A stretch of 64,000 nucleotides of DNA, taken from positions 1-64,000 of the IMG/VR virus record IMGVR_UViG_3300009011_000002; one strand, given 5' to 3'. This stretch comes from a virus. The notes under the pieces are model-generated. The model had not been told where the DNA came from. It did no database searches and was given only the letters and a program-made list of their open reading frames with translations. Both the position numbers and the translations under genes were made by a program. This document shows, in pieces, positions 1-9,176 of the stretch; position 1 is the first letter of the stretch; each line of letters starts with the position of its first letter.

Positions 1-197
1 AAGCGATCGCGAATGCCTTCCAACATGCCGTGGAAGATCTCACGCAGTTGTTGGCCACCCTCATTGATGGGTCCCAGCAAGCCCAGACCAAACATCAAGT
101 TACTCAGGTGGGGATTCTCCTCTTCGGAGATGGGTTGTTTCTTTTCCTGACTCATCGCCAAGGCAGCGATCTTCAGGCGCAGGTAAATACAAGACAT
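1..197 (-). CDS. Unknown protein, 3' end cut by window edge
   Basis: An ATG at 197 opens a frame that runs off the left edge with no stop, giving 65 visible residues. A good ribosome site (AAGGGG) lies 6-10 bases upstream, in the 9-base gap after the preceding gene's stop. The visible part begins with a short hydrophobic stretch, then an acidic segment, then a Gly/Leu-rich segment around FGLGLLG. I do not recognise the family. Its place at the end of the inner-body-like gene run suggests a virion protein; that is inference from context only. Confidence 0.7.
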   Translation of the reverse strand, partial: MSCIYLRLKIAALAMSQEKKQPISEEENPHLSNLMFGLGLLGPINEGGQQLREIFHGMLEGIRDR

Positions 198-206
198 ACC
201 GTCCCC

Positions 207-692
207 TTATTTGACTTTTACCGATACGCTGCCACGGTAGAGGGTGGAGTAAGCCGCATCGATAATCAGTTGATCGTCGAGCAGGGCGAGGTTGACTTCG
301 GAACGTGGCAGGTCAGAAATACCGACCAGGCGTTTCCAGTTACAGAAATGCACGGAGTATTCGTCCGCACCCACTTCGTAGCCAGGCACCACGACACTTT
401 CTTCCGTGTCTGGGTTACGACCCATCACGATATCGGTGTCTACCTCCTGAGAGGCCTCAGGAACGTCGCTGAAGGTGATTCCGGTGATGTCCTGTGGGAT
501 ATCACGGAAAAGCTCTTCCAAGCTCACACGCTCCACGATAAGCGCTTCCTGAGGCACCCCCACAAGGCTGTACTTGAAGGCTTCGTCGCTTAGCGGGGTT
601 ACGGTACCGAAACGAGGACTCATGTCGAGGACATTAGCCTGGCGCATGGCGCTGTAAACAATCGCCGTACGGTTGATGATGTTCAGTCTCAT
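207..692 (-). CDS. Unknown 161-residue protein of the head/inner-body gene cluster
   Basis: This soluble-looking acidic protein has no membrane segment or recognisable catalytic motif. Its ATG overlaps the stop of the upstream gene in an ATGA arrangement, which implies translational coupling. It is followed 9 bases later by the partial gene at the left edge. Function is unknown; co-transcription with inner-body-like genes suggests a virion role. Confidence 0.75.
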   Translation of the reverse strand: MRLNIINRTAIVYSAMRQANVLDMSPRFGTVTPLSDEAFKYSLVGVPQEALIVERVSLEELFRDIPQDITGITFSDVPEASQEVDTDIVMGRNPDTEESVVVPGYEVGADEYSVHFCNWKRLVGISDLPRSEVNLALLDDQLIIDAAYSTLYRGSVSVKVK

Positions 693-1753
693 TTCTTGTC
701 GTCCTTCTTACCGCTGGTGTTGATGGTGGCTGCGATGATGTCCAAGGCCCCTTTGGTCAATTGCATGAACAGCAGGTCCTGAGACTTCACAGTGACCATG
801 TAATCGCTCGTGACACGCTTGAGCTTGTTGATGATGGCTTCCGTTTTACCAGTAGCCTTCTCGAGGTTCAGGCTTTGGGCGAAGGTCAACCCATCTTCCA
901 TGGACTTGATCATGTTCTTTTCCAACCCAACGGTTTTACCCAGCAAGGTCTCGAACTTCTCAGCGGCTTTGTTGGCCTCCTTACGGAGGTTCTCTACCGC
1001 CGACACGTTGGTGGTGAAGTTGGGGTTACCCTGCTTCTTGAGTAGCTTGGGATCATTGACAATGACCACCTTGCCGTTCTCACCCACAATCGCCTTCGAC
1101 GCACCCACAAAGGATTTATCAAACCCTTTGAAGATCCCGTGGACTTTAGTGTTGTGGGACTTGATGTAGTCCTCCAACTTCGAAGTGCCATGGGAGATGA
1201 TCAGCACCGACTTAACGTTGTTGCAGAAGTTCTGCATGGCATCTGCGTGGTCGGTAGCCGCGTCAAGGGCCTTGTTCAGCTGTGTCAGGAAGGTCTTCAT
1301 CCAATCCAGGTTCTTGGGTACTGGCTTTGGATTAGCCCACAGTTGCGCATAGACCAAGGGGTATGGAATGTCCCCACTCTTCACACCGTGAGTCTTGAGG
1401 TCATCCTCAATGTTCTCAGACTTCTTTTCCAGCTGCTTAGCCTTACCAAAGAAGAACGACCAGATCCATTTGAAGAACTTCTTGATCCCTTCAATGAAAC
1501 TGCTGATGGCCGATTTGGTCCATGACACCAAACCTTCGTTACCCGAACGGGTAATTGCTTCCTGCTGGGGACGCATGTGTTCGAACAGGAGTTTGTAATA
1601 ACCCTCGTTGCCCGACACCTTGTTGTACTCATCGGAAAGATCTTCCACTTCCTCATCACTGAGGTCTACGGGAGACTCCGGGTGTTCTACTTGGTACGAC
1701 TCCATGACAGTCGGACTGTTGATAAAGCGGTTAGGCAACGCTTGCGTCGACAT
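689..1753 (-). CDS. Inner-body-like virion protein with two SGNE candidate cleavage sites
   Basis: The 354-residue protein has an acidic N-terminal region with two SGNE tetrapeptides at residues 47-50 and 70-73. These are followed by an amphipathic to hydrophobic helix with the aromatic core KKFFKWIW near residues 90-100, and then a Lys-rich helical C-terminal half. The layout of acidic leader, GNE, aromatic helix and helical body recurs in several nearby genes and recalls the paralogous phiKZ inner-body proteins (gp93-95, gp162, gp163), which are trimmed by the head protease after S/A/G-X-E. That assignment is inference from layout. A ribosome site (AAGAGGA) precedes the ATG, and a promoter-like TGCTATGGG element lies 35-50 bases upstream. 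Confidence 0.75.
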   Translation of the reverse strand: MSTQALPNRFINSPTVMESYQVEHPESPVDLSDEEVEDLSDEYNKVSGNEGYYKLLFEHMRPQQEAITRSGNEGLVSWTKSAISSFIEGIKKFFKWIWSFFFGKAKQLEKKSENIEDDLKTHGVKSGDIPYPLVYAQLWANPKPVPKNLDWMKTFLTQLNKALDAATDHADAMQNFCNNVKSVLIISHGTSKLEDYIKSHNTKVHGIFKGFDKSFVGASKAIVGENGKVVIVNDPKLLKKQGNPNFTTNVSAVENLRKEANKAAEKFETLLGKTVGLEKNMIKSMEDGLTFAQSLNLEKATGKTEAIINKLKRVTSDYMVTVKSQDLLFMQLTKGALDIIAATINTSGKKDDKK

Positions 1754-1783
1754 CCTAAATTCCTCTTAAGGTGAATATTCGCT

Positions 1784-1806
1784 TAGACCCATAGCATCCC
1801 TAAAAA
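1784..1806 (-). promoter_or_regulatory. Promoter-like motif C (AGGGATGCTATGGGTC)
   Basis: On the minus strand this reads AGGGATGCTATGGGTC, nearly the same as the plus-strand sequence upstream of the gene at 57348 (AGGGATGCTATAGACC). It sits between a terminator and the start at 1753, where a promoter is needed. TGCTAT resembles an extended -10 box. It is a candidate promoter for late or structural genes. Confidence 0.5.
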
Positions 1807-1824
1807 TCAAATGGCGGCATAAAG

Positions 1825-1855
1825 GCTATCGCCCGGGTCAGCCCCGGGCGATAGC
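1825..1855 (-). terminator. Strong hairpin terminator
   Basis: A 13-bp perfect GC-rich stem (1825-1837 with 1843-1855) and 5-base loop is followed on the minus strand by CTTTATG. It lies just after the stop of the 417-residue coiled-coil gene and separates it from the gene at 689-1753. Confidence 0.85.
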
Positions 1856-1889
1856 ACTTCTTTTACGCTTTGGTCACGTAACCTACTGA

Positions 1890-3143
1890 TTAGTAGGAGA
1901 TGTGAGCCTGGACGCCGTCCAGAGCGGCACGCAGACCGCCAGCCAGCATCTTGGTGCCGACCTGGGTCAGCGAAGCACCGGCGGCGTAAACAGCACGCAC
2001 CAGGTTGACCTGCTTGTTGACTTCGGAGGCCTTGTCGTCGTCGGCTGCTTTAACAGCGTTCAGGCTACCAACAACACGGTCACGCTCGGCAGCCGAGAAC
2101 TTCTTGGCGATGTTGCTGGCGCGCAGAGCTTGAACGCCGCCGCGGACTTCGGAGATGGCGCTCAGCAGGCCGGACTTGTCCAGCTTGGCCTTGACGCTGC
2201 CCGAGGACAGTTTCTTGGCTTCCGGATCCTTGCCGAAGGTCAGCTTCAGCGAGCGAGCGGCTGCTGCTGCTTCGGTCAGGTCTTTCGGATCGGAATCCTG
2301 GTAGCTGGCGCGGACGCGCAGGCCGGCGTGAACGGCGATCACGACGTTGGTCGAACCGTTTTTCTTGGCTTGCGATTTGCCGATCTTGGTCGCGTCGGAT
2401 TTGATCGACGAAACCACGGAGCCGTAAGCCGACTTGAAGGCGCCCAGGTCGATGCCGCTGACGTTCTTGCCCAGATCGATCAGCTTGGCCATGGCATCCA
2501 TGGTGGCGTCGAAGGCTTTGGCGTTCTTGGCTTCGGCCAGGCCGTTCTTGGCGTAGTCGAAGTAGACGTTCCAGCCACCCAGCTTGATGTCCTTCTTGAT
2601 GGTCGCGCCATCGTCGATGCGCTTCTTCAGCTGGTCAGCACGACGCTGCAGGCCGTCGGCCTGGTTGAACAGCGACACGAAGAAGTTGATGACGGTGTTG
2701 AAGATGTGCTTGATGAACTCGATGGCCTTACGACCATATTCCTTCACCTTGTCCATGAAGCTTTCGACGCCCTGGCGAACCATCAGCTCGGCAGTGGCAG
2801 CGTCGGAGACGGACTCGGCACCGATACGCTCGCCGTCGATGTCGGCACCCAGGCGGTTGGCCAGCTTCACGCCGCGGTTGTACAGCTTGGCGAAGGCAGC
2901 AGGGTTGTAGTTGCCCGAGCCCAGCAGCGATTCCAGACCTTCGACGGTTTCTTCCAGCTCTTCGACGGAATCGTCGAGCTCGGCAACTTCGTCAACCAGG
3001 TTTTCGACCGCCTGGGAGTTTTCTTCGATTTCGGCCGCCAGCTCGGCGACTTCAGCGCGTACCACTTCTTCGACAGCGTCGACCACATCGGCGTTACCGC
3101 CTTCGAGGTTCAGGTCTTCAGCGCCTACGTAGAAATCCAACAT
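1890..3143 (-). CDS. Inner-body-like virion protein, acidic coiled coil, probably abundant
   Basis: The 417-residue protein has a very acidic N-terminal coiled coil (about residues 20-75, Glu/Val/Leu heptads). An IGAE tetrapeptide at 107-110 matches a head-protease-type S/A/G-X-E site. A basic amphipathic helix with the aromatic run NFFVSLF follows near residues 145-160, then an Ala/Lys-rich helical remainder. Codon third positions are strongly biased to G/C, and the gene has its own strong terminator, both consistent with high expression. Its layout matches the neighbouring paralogues. A phiKZ gp93/94/95-type internal head protein is my inference. The ribosome site is AAGGA. Confidence 0.75.
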   Translation of the reverse strand: MLDFYVGAEDLNLEGGNADVVDAVEEVVRAEVAELAAEIEENSQAVENLVDEVAELDDSVEELEETVEGLESLLGSGNYNPAAFAKLYNRGVKLANRLGADIDGERIGAESVSDAATAELMVRQGVESFMDKVKEYGRKAIEFIKHIFNTVINFFVSLFNQADGLQRRADQLKKRIDDGATIKKDIKLGGWNVYFDYAKNGLAEAKNAKAFDATMDAMAKLIDLGKNVSGIDLGAFKSAYGSVVSSIKSDATKIGKSQAKKNGSTNVVIAVHAGLRVRASYQDSDPKDLTEAAAAARSLKLTFGKDPEAKKLSSGSVKAKLDKSGLLSAISEVRGGVQALRASNIAKKFSAAERDRVVGSLNAVKAADDDKASEVNKQVNLVRAVYAAGASLTQVGTKMLAGGLRAALDGVQAHISY

Positions 3144-3190
3144 GATGTGTTCCTTTTCGTTAACGAAAGAAAGAGTGTTTAATTAAACGG

Positions 3191-4213
3191 TTAAGCGAAG
3201 ACTCCCAGCACACCATGAATGTACCGGTCAGTGTAGCTGACCACCCGGGGGGTGAATCCGCTATAAAATGCCAGGGCATTGGGTTCCCCGGCAAGAAGCT
3301 TCTCAGCTTCGCTCATTGCGGTACCGCTCACTTTGTCCAGCTTAGCCAAGTTCGCATCCACAGCCTTGACCATTTCTGCCCAAGACTTGAGGAAACTCAG
3401 GTAACTGTCGTAAGATTGCTTTAACCGCTTGTGCATCGCGTTCACCTTGTTCAAGTTGTTCAGCACAGCGCTGACTTCGGACTTGGACAAAGTGATCGAA
3501 GCTCCTGCCCCTTCGGGCGCGTCTCCGTTCATAAGATATTTAGGAGCACCGTTCTCAGCGGTAACAAACTCCCATACCTTACCGCCTGGCAGCACGTCAG
3601 ACGTATGCTTGTTGCCGCTGGAATGCGACAGGCCAAAGACTGGATACTTCAGGCCATCGAACTCCTCGGTGATCTTCAGGATCTGATCGGCAGTAGAAGC
3701 CGACTTCAACTTGCGAGCCACCAGCAACTGCTTGTCGAGGAAACTGAGCACATCTTTGCTGTGCTTGTCCAGTTGTTCCAACGCCCTGATCAAGGTATTC
3801 ATGTCGCCGCTGAGTTTGTCGAAGTCACCTTCACAGGTGAGCAGTGCTACCTTGGCGGCAGCTACTGTTACTTCTTGCTCTTGCTCGCGACTGATATCCT
3901 GCAACAGTTTCCGGATCAGGGTGTCGTTATCACTGAACGCCCGGACCAGTCCATTGCCAGCAGCACTCAGGCCTTTGGAGAAGAGGGTAATTGCTTGACC
4001 CCCTACCCACTTGCTGACTTGGAACAGTCCGGACCCCAGGTTCGACATGCCGTTCTTCAGACCTTCAACCAGGTCCTCGTTACCGGCCACTTCGATTTGG
4101 ATACGGTTCGGTTGCTTATTCAGCTCCTTACCGATGATCTCCATGGCCCGCAGTTCTTCGATCAGGTCCAGATGGTTCTCGAGACCTTCACGATACATTC
4201 GACGTGTCGACAT
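3191..4213 (-). CDS. Inner-body-like virion protein with AGNE site
   Basis: The ATG at 4213 is chosen over an in-frame TTG 12 bases upstream because GGAG sits 6 bases before it. The 340-residue product begins basic and carries AGNE at 43-46. This is followed by the helix region EGLKNGMSNLGSGLFQ and a Gly/Ala segment, then long helices. It belongs to the same layout family as the 354- and 417-residue neighbours but has a less aromatic central helix. Inner-body or ejected head protein is inferred; no enzyme motif is visible. Confidence 0.7.
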   Translation of the reverse strand: MSTRRMYREGLENHLDLIEELRAMEIIGKELNKQPNRIQIEVAGNEDLVEGLKNGMSNLGSGLFQVSKWVGGQAITLFSKGLSAAGNGLVRAFSDNDTLIRKLLQDISREQEQEVTVAAAKVALLTCEGDFDKLSGDMNTLIRALEQLDKHSKDVLSFLDKQLLVARKLKSASTADQILKITEEFDGLKYPVFGLSHSSGNKHTSDVLPGGKVWEFVTAENGAPKYLMNGDAPEGAGASITLSKSEVSAVLNNLNKVNAMHKRLKQSYDSYLSFLKSWAEMVKAVDANLAKLDKVSGTAMSEAEKLLAGEPNALAFYSGFTPRVVSYTDRYIHGVLGVFA

Positions 4214-4225
4214 ACCACTCTCCAA

Positions 4226-5539
4226 TTAAGGTGCGTTGGCCTTAATCGAATCATGGCACAGTTCGATCAGGCCATTGACGATGAGGACCAAATAGCCGTT
4301 GACCGCTGTACGAACAGACAGCAGTTCCATTTGGTTCTTACGGACAAGGCTGGAGAAAGCCATGAGGGCTTTATCCTTGAGGTCTTCGGACATCGCCGAC
4401 TCATAGATGCCTTTGGAGACATCCTGGTAGTCTGCGTCGACCAGCTTGAACTTCTCAGCCGCATCGAACGCCTTGCGCCATTCCTTGAGGACTTCGCGCA
4501 GGTGCTTGATAACTGCCTTGATTTGGCCGGTGCCGAGGGACTTCACCTCGTTGTTGAATTTCGGGAAGATGATCGAGCTGTCGTTCTCGAAACCGGAATA
4601 CTCCCGCTCGATATGTTTGCCCAGATAATCCATGGCATCGTCTACCGACGCCAACTTGCCACGTTGCGGGTTGTTCAGCCGAACATCCAGGAAGTAAGCA
4701 CCCCCCATCAGTTCAACCGATTGCTTCGCAGTGACTGCACCGTCCGAATGACGCTTGTTCGGGTAGGTACATTCCTTGAAGCGTTCCGCCGACAGAATGC
4801 TTGGCAGGAGCTTGAAACGCTCGATGGCCAGTTCTTCATCAGCTTCCGCAAAACCACCGAAGTACGACAGGGTGGTGTTGAGGGTATTCTTGCTGGTGAA
4901 GTAGTAGCTGGTCGAAATACCGGAAATGGTACGCGACAGCTTACTGAGGTTACCGGTCCAATCCTCGTTCACCTTGTCACCGATCTTGAACAGGTTGAAC
5001 AGGCGGCTACCCAACAGGATGCCTTCCTTCCCTTCAAAGCTCGGGGTGGTGTTGATGGTGTTCTCGAGGATGTCGAGCGCTTTCTCCAAAGAGTCTTGCG
5101 ACTCAGTGAACATCAGGTACGCGTCTTTCGTTGCGATACCGATGCGCTGAGCCACTTCACGGGACTTCTTGTAGAATTCACCCAGGAAGCTCTCGCAGCC
5201 CACCAGACGCGTGAGGATGTAATCCCCTGGCATCAGGGTATGGCCGAGGGCTTCGTAGCCTTCTACAGCGTCCGAGCCTGCTGCTGGAGGGATCTCGATG
5301 TTGGAGCGAACCAATTTCTTGTCGAGTTCCGCCGCCAGCTCAGGGGTAACGTCGTGTGCGGACAGTGGGGTCAGGATCGACTTGACCATGAGGACGCGGT
5401 CTTTGGAGTTGTCCAGTTGATTCTGGAAACGGTCCAAGTCCGCAGCCTCTTTCGCCATGCCGACAATCACTTCCGACTTAACCGCAGAGATGGCAGCCAT
5501 TTCAGCTGCCAGTCCGATGGACTTGTCGACTTCATCCAT
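4226..5539 (-). CDS. Unknown virion-cluster protein, 437 residues
   Basis: This largely helical protein opens with an Ala-rich hydrophobic stretch (about residues 6-30) and has no recognisable catalytic motif or obvious GNE site. A strong AGGAGGGG ribosome site precedes the ATG, which overlaps the upstream gene by 8 bases. Genes on both sides are tightly coupled. Assignment as a structural or internal virion protein rests on context. Confidence 0.7.
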   Translation of the reverse strand: MDEVDKSIGLAAEMAAISAVKSEVIVGMAKEAADLDRFQNQLDNSKDRVLMVKSILTPLSAHDVTPELAAELDKKLVRSNIEIPPAAGSDAVEGYEALGHTLMPGDYILTRLVGCESFLGEFYKKSREVAQRIGIATKDAYLMFTESQDSLEKALDILENTINTTPSFEGKEGILLGSRLFNLFKIGDKVNEDWTGNLSKLSRTISGISTSYYFTSKNTLNTTLSYFGGFAEADEELAIERFKLLPSILSAERFKECTYPNKRHSDGAVTAKQSVELMGGAYFLDVRLNNPQRGKLASVDDAMDYLGKHIEREYSGFENDSSIIFPKFNNEVKSLGTGQIKAVIKHLREVLKEWRKAFDAAEKFKLVDADYQDVSKGIYESAMSEDLKDKALMAFSSLVRKNQMELLSVRTAVNGYLVLIVNGLIELCHDSIKANAP

Positions 5540-6044
5540 AGTAGCTTTCCCCTCCTACCAGCAAGAACAACCGCCCCACAGCCAAAGGACCAATGCCAGC
5601 CATGAGACGATACAGGTCGTAATCGTACACCGCCTCGCCCTGGCGCAAGAACACTTCGTTCCCTGCTACCCGAGCCGACGGAGAATAACTGCCGGCCTTC
5701 ATCCGTGCCACCGAGTGAAGCTTGTTCTCGTGGACACTGATGGAGGTCTGCAACTGAGCATGGCCGATGCGACCATTGAGGTAGTGAAGCACGTCACGAA
5801 CAACGTCCGCAATGTGACCCCGACCCCCCTCGAAGTTCACCGCCAACCAATTCTGGAAGGATTTACCGGTGAGGCGATTGACATCGCGCAACACTTCGAC
5901 GGCAAGGTGGGTTTTCATCACCAAACCAAAGTCCACGTTGCAATCGGTCTTCAGGAGTTTGAGGTTCCGGAAGATACCGACCATCTCGCCTTCGTCCAAG
6001 TCGGCGGCAACGTAACCGTTACTGACGAGTCGGTAGTCAGGCAT
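5532..6044 (-). CDS. Unknown virion-cluster protein, 170 residues
   Basis: This small protein overlaps both neighbours by 8 bases, so it is translated within one polycistronic unit from about 8057 down to 3191. I do not recognise the family. It is mixed alpha/beta in appearance and has no signal peptide or membrane segment. Confidence 0.7.
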   Translation of the reverse strand: MPDYRLVSNGYVAADLDEGEMVGIFRNLKLLKTDCNVDFGLVMKTHLAVEVLRDVNRLTGKSFQNWLAVNFEGGRGHIADVVRDVLHYLNGRIGHAQLQTSISVHENKLHSVARMKAGSYSPSARVAGNEVFLRQGEAVYDYDLYRLMAGIGPLAVGRLFLLVGGESYYG

Positions 6045-6918
6045 AGTCGGCCTCGATTTCCTGGATCTTGTGTTCGTGCTTGATGATGGCTTCCTGGAGC
6101 ACTTCGATCTGGTGGTCGAGGTGTGGGTCCGGGGAACCGTTGCGCTTGTTGATCGCTTGCGAGATCTTCATGGCGAACATCTCGTTCTTGCGACGCATGT
6201 TTTCAATGCGCCACAGCTGGATCTTGGAGTAACCCAGAGCCACCCAGAAGTACGGGTTGATCAGGTGAACACCGAAGCCCTTTTGCAGCAGGTCAACCGA
6301 ACCCTTACCGTCGGTGCCTTCCAGGACGCCGATGGAGCTTTCGCTCAGTTCGATATCCGGGATCTTGGCCAGGTTCTGGATCAGGTTACGTGCACCCTTC
6401 ATCAGGTCCAGCGAGAACGAACGATACATCTGTTCGGTGCCGTTGATAAAGCGGGTGTCGACCTTGTTCAGGTAGCGCTCAGGATCCGTACCGTCGTTGC
6501 TCATGGTGAGCAGCACTTCGAGCAGCGTCTGGGAATAACGCACCCAGAAGTTCATGTACTCGATGAGGTTGAGGATGTTGGTCTGGCGCAGGGTGATCAG
6601 CTTACCGTCCCACAGCTTCTCATTGTAGCCCTTAACCAGCTTGCTGACTTCAGGCTGGAGTGCAACCAGTACCGACAAGCAGAACTGAATGTTTTCCACC
6701 AGCGAGGAGCTGCGGTAGCCCTGGGAGTCGAAGTGCTTCTTGATACCACGGCTAACGATCCAGCGGTCGGACACCCCGGACAGGTCAATGCCGTTGGCCT
6801 TGATCGAGTCGAGGTTGTTCGACAGGTCTTGAGCGGACACCTGCACCTGGAGCAGGGATTGGAGGATGTCCTGCTCTTTGAACGTTTTGACATTTTTGGT
6901 GTAGGCCAAGATGTCCAT
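6037..6918 (-). CDS. Unknown virion-cluster protein with C-terminal coiled coil
   Basis: The 293-residue, predominantly helical protein has a C-terminal 30 residues with heptad spacing (Ile/Leu with Glu/His/Lys), typical of a short coiled coil. The start ATG overlaps the stop of the upstream gene in a TAATG junction. No catalytic motif is seen. A structural role is inferred from the operon. Confidence 0.72.
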   Translation of the reverse strand: MDILAYTKNVKTFKEQDILQSLLQVQVSAQDLSNNLDSIKANGIDLSGVSDRWIVSRGIKKHFDSQGYRSSSLVENIQFCLSVLVALQPEVSKLVKGYNEKLWDGKLITLRQTNILNLIEYMNFWVRYSQTLLEVLLTMSNDGTDPERYLNKVDTRFINGTEQMYRSFSLDLMKGARNLIQNLAKIPDIELSESSIGVLEGTDGKGSVDLLQKGFGVHLINPYFWVALGYSKIQLWRIENMRRKNEMFAMKISQAINKRNGSPDPHLDHQIEVLQEAIIKHEHKIQEIEADYA

Positions 6919-8057
6919 TACATGCCTCCGTTGAGCAGCTTGACGAGGTCAGCCAGGTTGTTGGACCCGTTGTCCTTCTTGGACTTGATCGCGATGTCCT
7001 TACGGGTGTAAGTCTCGACCATGTCCATGCCATGGGTGTAGAAGGTGAAGATACCGCGGTCTTCGTCGCAGACCACGATGGTGTTGGCGTTGGTCGCCGA
7101 GAAGATTTGCTCACGCGACTTGTAGTCACGGAAACGCTTGCCGATGGAGAGCTCCAGTTTGTTCTGAGTGCTCTTATCCATGATGAAGCTGTTGGCCATG
7201 GTATTCATCGAAACGGTACCAGAGCGCAGCGCAGCGAGCTTGTTGCCAGTCTCACGGCGCATGGCTTCCTTGTAGAAGCCCGACATGTCATCGTTACGGA
7301 TCTTGAAGCGATCCTTGATGATGTCACGTCCACCCAGGAATTCAGGCCAGGTGAGTTCCTTGGTGTCCTTGGTCATGAACAGACGGATGAAGAAACCATC
7401 TTCCTGCTTGACCGCGGAGAAGATCCGTTCCATGTCGACCTGTTGGGTCGGGATCGGGATCTGGCGGAAGGTCAGCGGGATGTCCTGCTTGACGCCTTGC
7501 TCGGTGACGATGGTGGCTACCACAGTCTTACCCACGGCGAGTGGGGTGTACTCAGACACCGAGTTCAGCGACTTGCTGTCGACGTTGATGTATTCCTGAC
7601 CCGAAGGATTCTTCGACTTCGGTTCATCGCTACCGTCTTCATTACCAGCACGGCGGTAGTTCGGCAGGTTGTCGTTGAGCGCTTCACAGCCCGACAGCGA
7701 CATCATGCCACCACGGTTCGGCGAGATGGAACCGATGAGGTTTTCCATCTTGACACCGACCGCCACCGAGCTCTGCATCGACAGGTGAGTCAGGGTCGCG
7801 ACGATGTCACGAAGCATGACAACACCCATCACATCCTGCATGTATTCCTGGTGCAGGAGACTGGCTTCCACACCCACCAAAGGCGCGATAATTGCACGGT
7901 TCGCGGACTTGTGGACCGAGCTGGTCGAGACCACATTGTATGAATGTCGAACTTTGCCCGCCACGTCGGCGGCGGCACCTATGTCTTTGCTATCCGGATA
8001 AATCTGCTTCGCGATATCCAGGAAGAAAGACCCCAAGTTTAATACTGCACCAATCAT
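6918..8057 (-). CDS. Virion-associated protein with AGNE site
   Basis: The 379-residue protein has a hydrophobic N-terminal segment (residues 1-17), AGNE at 137-140 and a mixed alpha/beta C-terminal domain. It is the first gene of the minus-strand unit and is divergent from the gene at 8088, with only 30 bases between the two starts. The AGNE site, shared with five other proteins here, suggests processing by the head-maturation protease. Exact function is unknown. Confidence 0.72.
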   Translation of the reverse strand: MIGAVLNLGSFFLDIAKQIYPDSKDIGAAADVAGKVRHSYNVVSTSSVHKSANRAIIAPLVGVEASLLHQEYMQDVMGVVMLRDIVATLTHLSMQSSVAVGVKMENLIGSISPNRGGMMSLSGCEALNDNLPNYRRAGNEDGSDEPKSKNPSGQEYINVDSKSLNSVSEYTPLAVGKTVVATIVTEQGVKQDIPLTFRQIPIPTQQVDMERIFSAVKQEDGFFIRLFMTKDTKELTWPEFLGGRDIIKDRFKIRNDDMSGFYKEAMRRETGNKLAALRSGTVSMNTMANSFIMDKSTQNKLELSIGKRFRDYKSREQIFSATNANTIVVCDEDRGIFTFYTHGMDMVETYTRKDIAIKSKKDNGSNNLADLVKLLNGGM

Positions 8058-8087
8058 AGTCTTTACCTGTTAATGGGAGCCAATGTA
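8058..8087. promoter_or_regulatory. Short divergent intergenic region
   Basis: These 30 bases separate two divergent structural operons and hold the GGGAG ribosome site of the plus gene. The minus strand contains GACTATGATT, similar to the TGCTAT-type elements elsewhere. Any plus-strand promoter would have to lie partly inside the minus gene. The promoter call is weak. Confidence 0.3.
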
Positions 8088-9176
8088 ATGGCTGATGATC
8101 CAAATGCTTTCGATGGATGGTATGTTAGTACCCCGGGTAACCAGGAACCGAACGATCCACTAAGCGCCCAAAACCTTTACGAGTGGATCGAGTACGCCTT
8201 CACTGAGAACGGTGGCCCCGGTTACCAAAGCGCACTCATCAACATGTTGAAAGGCGTCCGGATATTGGGTCCTGGGAACCAGATGGCCCCCATCCCAGAC
8301 GACACCATAGGATTAGTGTTCATGAACCGGCCGTTACTGAACCTTTCCGATGAAAATGTCATCAAGCATCCCCAGCTTTTGACGTACTACAACCCACCCC
8401 GTAATACCTTGCAGCACTACATCAAGGGTCTGCTGGACCCAGTCTGGGGTCGGGGTAACAGCGGTAACAGTGATTTGCTCGACCCCCTGTATCCGTGGAT
8501 TGCACCGATCACCAACTTGGTGAAGGTTTCCACCGGCTTCCCTGATATCGGGTTGAACGTCTCAACGAGTCAGCCGGGTATTCGTAAAGAAGTTTATCAG
8601 TATGTCGACGGCATCCTAAAGGTCAACTACAACTACGACATGCGGATGAGCTTCTACCCGTGTAAGCCCAATATCATTCCTACCATCTTCGACGTGTGGA
8701 ACCACTACATCGAAGGTGTGAAGTTGGGTGATGAAGGCATGGAGCCTTACGCGGAAGCGTTGATCCAGAACTACCGGGACTTCGACTGCCGGGTGTACCA
8801 CATCATCCTCAACAAGAACATGCGTAACATCGAGGGCATTTACTGTAATGGCTATGCGTGGCCAAACAGTTATCCATCGGGTGCGTTCTCCACCATTGAC
8901 CGGACAGGCACTACCCTGCGGGGTCAAGGTCAGGACGACGTGGAAATCAACTTCCCGAGCGTGGCCTTCCGTTACAACAACCTGCAGATCGCGGACCAGT
9001 TCAACCGCACCACGTTGTTCTTCAACCCAAACATGCACCCAAGTGTACGGAACAGCTACTACCGGAAGTTAGCGTTCAGCGAATACTTCGGTGGTGGTTA
9101 CCACGCCTACCCTTGGATCAACCTTAACACGATGGAAATGGAATACTGGAGTAAGCTTGATGGCACTCTCTCATGA
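8088..9176 (+). CDS. Virion structural protein, 362 residues
   Basis: The ATG at 8088 is chosen because GGGAG lies 8 bases upstream; an in-frame ATG 15 bases earlier overlaps that ribosome site. The protein is rich in Tyr, Asn, Pro and Trp, with a beta-rich look typical of tail or baseplate components, and has no signal peptide. It overlaps the next gene by 17 bases, so the two are probably co-expressed. I call it a conserved jumbo-phage virion protein from composition and partnership with the large downstream gene. Confidence 0.65.
   Translation: MADDPNAFDGWYVSTPGNQEPNDPLSAQNLYEWIEYAFTENGGPGYQSALINMLKGVRILGPGNQMAPIPDDTIGLVFMNRPLLNLSDENVIKHPQLLTYYNPPRNTLQHYIKGLLDPVWGRGNSGNSDLLDPLYPWIAPITNLVKVSTGFPDIGLNVSTSQPGIRKEVYQYVDGILKVNYNYDMRMSFYPCKPNIIPTIFDVWNHYIEGVKLGDEGMEPYAEALIQNYRDFDCRVYHIILNKNMRNIEGIYCNGYAWPNSYPSGAFSTIDRTGTTLRGQGQDDVEINFPSVAFRYNNLQIADQFNRTTLFFNPNMHPSVRNSYYRKLAFSEYFGGGYHAYPWINLNTMEMEYWSKLDGTLS

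Noticed and set aside
3431-5605. 724-residue open frame on the plus strand
   Set aside because: It covers the ends of two coupled minus-strand genes in antisense and has no recognisable domain or ribosome site.
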